A DNA stretch of 56,641 bases. Origin: Mastigamoeba balamuthi (lineage: Eukaryota > Evosea > Mastigamoebida > Mastigamoebidae). Numbering within the stretch: position 1 is the first letter of the stretch; each line of letters starts with the position of its first letter. Made by a program: the position numbers and the translations under genes. Under the pieces are notes generated by a model. It made no database searches. It saw nothing but the letters and a program-made list of their open reading frames with translations, and was not told the DNA's origin. The stretch covers positions 30,095 through 86,735 of the forward strand of contig CACRSC010000110.1 of assembly GCA_902651635.1 (NCBI GenBank), given 5' to 3'. This document shows positions 53,456 to 56,641 of this stretch, piece by piece.

Positions 53456-55985
53456 TCAGTGGCGGAGGGTGCGAGCTTTACATGCACGTGACTCCCTGCC
53501 CGCCTTTGTGAGGTGGAGGCCTTGCTGGGAGGCATAGTCGTGGACTGCTGGGGCATAGTGACAGTCGGGCCATGTGACCCAGGAATTTGCCTTGGAATGG
53601 TGCTGGCCGACAGTACTGATCTTGAGCCAGCAGATGCCGTTGTCGTCAAACTTGTGGGCAAAAACGCGGTCCATGAGGAATTTGCCGTGCAGGCAGGCTT
53701 CGGCTCGCAGCTGGTCTGCTGTGAGATCCCCTGTGACAAACACGTGCAGGTGACTGGCAGGAGCACGGGTTGTGGTGTTGTCGATGAGGCTGCTGAGAAC
53801 ATACATTGTTGAGGACTCGCGCTCTACCACTCGAAGGGGCCCCTTCCACTCAAGGTCGAGCTTATTGGTCTGTGGGACGTGGACAATGACGAGGTCGCCG
53901 ACATTAAAGGACATGTGCTCATGTGCCCAGGCCTTGGCTGCCCAAGCGTATTCGTCATGAGTGCAATTTTGGACAGTGTGAATGATGCCCACGATCTCGG
54001 ACATGCGCTGCTCAAGGTTGGTGGAGAAGGCAACCACATCGGAGTTGGTGTCATCTGGGAGGTGGGCCAGCAAGACGTGCATGGGGAGCCAGGGGGAAAA
54101 ACCGTGGGTGACGACGAATGAAGACAGTTCATTGAGGATGTGTGAAGGGCTGGTATTGAGGGCAAAGGCAACTGCCCCAGTGAGGTGATGCCAGGCGTCC
54201 TTGGAGTGCGTCAGGGCCCACAGGGTCTGGGCAACCATGTAGTTGGTGACTTCCACTGCCCCGTGACCTTCAGGGTGGTGTGGTGCACTGACTTGGTGCT
54301 GGACGTGCAGGAGATCGAGGGTGTCGCTCATGAGCCAGCTGGTGAAGGCCGAGCCACCATCACTGGTCAGGAGGGCCATGCAGCCATGCTGGCAGATCCA
54401 ATGTTGGAAGAGGGCATTGACTGTTTCAGCAGCAGTGGTTGAATGGATCGGCACCAGCACAATCCAATGGCTGAATCGGTTCATCATGATGAGGATATGG
54501 CGATAACCGCCAGATTCGGGAAGGGGGCCAAGGAAATCGACAAAAACGGACTGGAACGGGGCACTTGCATGGGTAAACGCCAGAGTAGTGGGTGATGGGG
54601 GGCGGGCACAGAGCTTTTGGCACGTGGGGCACTGGGCCTGCCGCACACGAACGTCATCGGCAAGACCGGGCCAGTGGATAACTGCGGTGATGTGGGCCAT
54701 TGTTGCGTGCAAGTCACCATGATCAGACAGGGGGTGCTCATGCACCGCTGCTCATGTGCGGTCGATGAACTCGGTGGAGGGTCTCTCCTGAAGGGAGATG
54801 GAATTGTTGGGGAGGAGATCATGCGCTGACTGGGCCACTGAGGATGCTTAGGGGGTCAGAGGTCCAGTTGTCAGTCGTGTTGTCGGTGGGGGTCATCTGG
54901 ATGGTGACCTGAGAAGGGCCCACTGAGAACACCACATTTACTGTGTCCCTCTGGGGGCCAGATAGGGCGTGGCTAAGAAAGTCTGCAATGCAGTTATCCT
55001 CGCCCCTTTGCCAGACGACAGTATACTGGAAGTCGTTCAGGAAGAGTTGCCAACACTGGACACATTGATTCGAGCTGGAGTGAAGGAACTGCAGATTGCT
55101 GTGATCAGACTGGATGATGAGGGGGCCCTGGATCAGGTCGCACCCACGCGAGACACAGTAGATGATCACCAGGCACTCCTTCTCAATGATGGAGTATTGG
55201 CACTGCACTGAGAAGAGGAAGCGCGAGAAGAAGGACAGACAGAATGCCAAGCTTGCCAGTAGCGGGGTGAACCTGCAGCAGGGCCCCTCTGATACCATGG
55301 TTGCTGGCATCTGGCCATAGGATAACGGTAGCACTGGGAATCACCTGGTCGAGAACGAGATTGGAGACAAGGGCACCACGAATATCCTTGAATGTGGAAT
55401 TAGTTGCTGGTGACCAAGTGAAGGAAGTGCAGGGATTGCACAGGGCTCAGAGAGTGTGTGCCCAGTCGGAGAGGCATGGGACGAAGTCACTGAAGTACTG
55501 AGCCAGGCCGAGGAAACTGTGTAGCTCAGGCCTGGAGCATGGTGCAGCTGCATGACGAAGTGGCTCGAGGTGCTCAGGGTCGTTGGAGATCGTGTCGGGG
55601 CCAACAATGCGCCCAAGGCAGCACAGGTAGTCCATGCCAAAGGACGACTTGGCGGCATTGCAGTGCGTGTTCATGGTGATGCACTTTGAAAGGAACTGCT
55701 CGATGGCATGCAGGAAGTCCTCGAACATGGATGCAGCGCAGATGCAGTCATCGACGAAACTACACCAGTAGTCATAGAGGTCATGCAGGAAGCTGTCCAT
55801 GCAGTGCTGGAAGTGCGGGGGGCCATTGTTCATGCCGAACATCAGCCAAGTGGGCTGGAACAGGCCCCAGGGCGTGATGAAGGCAAGGATTTCGCGGGAA
55901 TCAGGGGCGAGGGGGACTTGATAAAAGCCATAGGACAAGTCAACAATGCCGAACCATGGTTTTCCCATGATGGGCAGGAATTCCC
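53456..55985 (-). mobile_element. Degenerate Ty3/gypsy pol (RT-RNase H-integrase)
   Basis: Domain order RT, RNase H, integrase on minus is that of Ty3/gypsy. RT part (55968-55447): VDLSYGFYQVPLAP, FGMNNGPPHFQHCMD and CSFVDDC (catalytic FVDD in place of Y-x-DD). An in-frame TGA follows DWAHTL, after which the thumb continues. RNase H part (55334-54819): YSIIEKECLVIIY, IIQSDHSNLQFL, after a frameshift. Integrase part (54745-53456): H-x-H/C-x2-C zinc region ending CPTCQKL, core VFVDFLGPL, LLTSDGGSAF, HHPEGHGAVE, then a chromodomain-like end (MDRVFAHKFDDNGICWLKIS). The N-terminal RT, gag and 5' LTR are absent, so the copy is truncated and dead. Confidence 0.85.
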
Positions 55986-56318
55986 ATCAAAAGGGTCAAA
56001 ATCGTAACAATTGATGAATAGCACATGCCCTTAATATCAGAAGCTCTTGTACGCATTTGAAGTACTATTTCACAGAAATTTTTCAAATCAAGTGATTAGT
56101 GACAAAGGCGATATGTGCCAGTATATGTGCCGGGCTATGTGCTGGTGGCACAGCTTGGCCATCGACTATGCCGGTGGCACAGTGTATATGCCGGCATATA
56201 TGCCGGCCTATGAATCGGCATGAAGAGTTTCTGTCGTTTTGTGGTCAATGGTAATCAAGAAGACATTCAAAGCAGACACAGTGGCTTTCAATTGTAATAA
56301 CCAACTGGTTTCATTGCT
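55986..56318. other. Lower-GC spacer at right edge
   Basis: No coding exon seen apart from the short-repeat cluster. Composition differs sharply from the host gene regions and matches neighbouring mobile DNA. Confidence 0.4.
56110..56222. repeat. TATGCCGG/GTGGCACA short repeat cluster
   Basis: Repeated words GTGCCAG/GTGCCGG, GCTGGTGGCACAG, TATGCCGG and its near-inverse CCGGCATA recur several times within about 110 bp. They form imperfect palindromes (e.g. TATGCCGGCATATATGCCGG). Could fold into hairpins or be a transposon end. Confidence 0.6.
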
Positions 56319-56641
56319 TTAGTCACACTCAGGGTCAGATTCATCAGAGGAGAGGGCATCATCGTCATCACTGCACTCAGCACAATCCATGAGGCAGTCC
56401 TTTGGATCAGCCATTACGTCGTTCAGGCTATCGAAGGACACATCTGGATTGATGAATCCCTCTTCAAACATCTCGAGGTCCATCTGCAGAGGACTGGTCG
56501 AGAGTAGTTCATTGGAGTTGGAGAGCCAGGAGTCCAGGTTCGCATTGCTCCAAAGAGAAGACTCTCTTTCTGCATGACGAGTCACCTGCATGATAAGCTC
56601 TCCAAGGCGTTTGACCTCCTCAGTAGTTCCCTTGATGGTGC
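56319..56641 (-). CDS. Partial acidic ORF (C-terminal end only)
   Basis: Minus-strand frame open to the window edge, stop at 56319. About 107 codons are visible: TIKGTTEEVKRLGELIMQVT, then a Ser/Asp-rich acidic tail (CAECSDDDDALSSDESDPECD). Acidic C-termini are common in transposases of the pogo/CENP-B group and in some chromatin proteins, but no domain is visible, so no function is assigned. AT-richer codon use suggests mobile-element origin. Confidence 0.45.
   Translation of the reverse strand, partial: TIKGTTEEVKRLGELIMQVTRHAERESSLWSNANLDSWLSNSNELLSTSPLQMDLEMFEEGFINPDVSFDSLNDVMADPKDCLMDCAECSDDDDALSSDESDPECD

Noticed and set aside
1-56641. Search for a multi-gene defence or biosynthetic cluster
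   Set aside because: Neighbouring genes are unrelated housekeeping, surface and trafficking genes on both strands; no coherent system is supported.

Overview
GC-rich, intron-dense nuclear DNA from a unicellular eukaryote. Evidence: spliceosomal introns of about 45-400 nt in most genes, a Pol III tRNA gene, ribosomal protein P0, mitochondrial-type HSP60, AP-5 and TRAPP trafficking subunits, a Hippo/MST-type kinase, and Ty3/gypsy and pogo-type transposons. The gene set (GPI-anchored surface proteins, receptor adenylyl cyclase, glycogen branching enzyme) fits a free-living heterotrophic protist. I could not name the species. Exon coordinates are read by eye, and gene spans are more certain than individual junctions. 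A run of N at 12332-13258 is an assembly gap.

Layout. 1-2.3 kb: decayed gag-protease retroelement (-). 2.6-8.1 kb: a Cys-rich surface-protein gene (LRR, DUF4215-like and PSI-like repeats, probable GPI tail) with a broken upstream duplicate and two separated calpain fragments, all (-). 8.3-11.1 kb: receptor-type adenylyl cyclase (-). 11.7-13.8 kb: AP-5 sigma (-) and TRAPPC2 (+), divergent across the gap. 14-14.8 kb: D-aminoacyl-tRNA deacylase (-). 15.3 kb: small one-TM protein (+). 16.8-19.8 kb: glycogen branching enzyme (+). 20.6-23.0 kb: MST/GCK kinase ending in a membrane anchor (-). 24.6-31 kb: giant TPR protein (-). 31.3 kb: tRNA-Leu(CAG). 31.7-36.6 kb: GPI-type subtilisin (-), with a decayed copy of its first exon and promoter at 37.2-37.7 kb. 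38-40.2 kb: RABL6-like GTPase (-). 40.8-43 kb: HSP60 (-), head to head with ribosomal P0 (+, 43.4-44.4 kb). 44.8-46.7 kb: serine carboxypeptidase (+). 46.9-49.7 kb: B-box/TM protein (-). 50.1-51.3 kb: secreted DUF4419 protein (-). 51.4-53.1 kb: pogo-like element with clear TIRs and TA target duplication. 53.4-56 kb: degenerate gypsy pol (-). 56.3 kb to the edge: partial acidic ORF in lower-GC DNA.

No single pathway unites the genes. Themes are cell-surface/secreted proteins, vesicle trafficking and signalling. The most notable whole-window signals are (1) an unusually high share of GC-AG introns with a G[T/C]RCGY-like donor, (2) CT-rich intron tracts whose strand always follows transcription, and (3) two loci where a live surface-protein gene sits beside a decayed 5' copy of itself. 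I did not find a convincing new multi-gene system.
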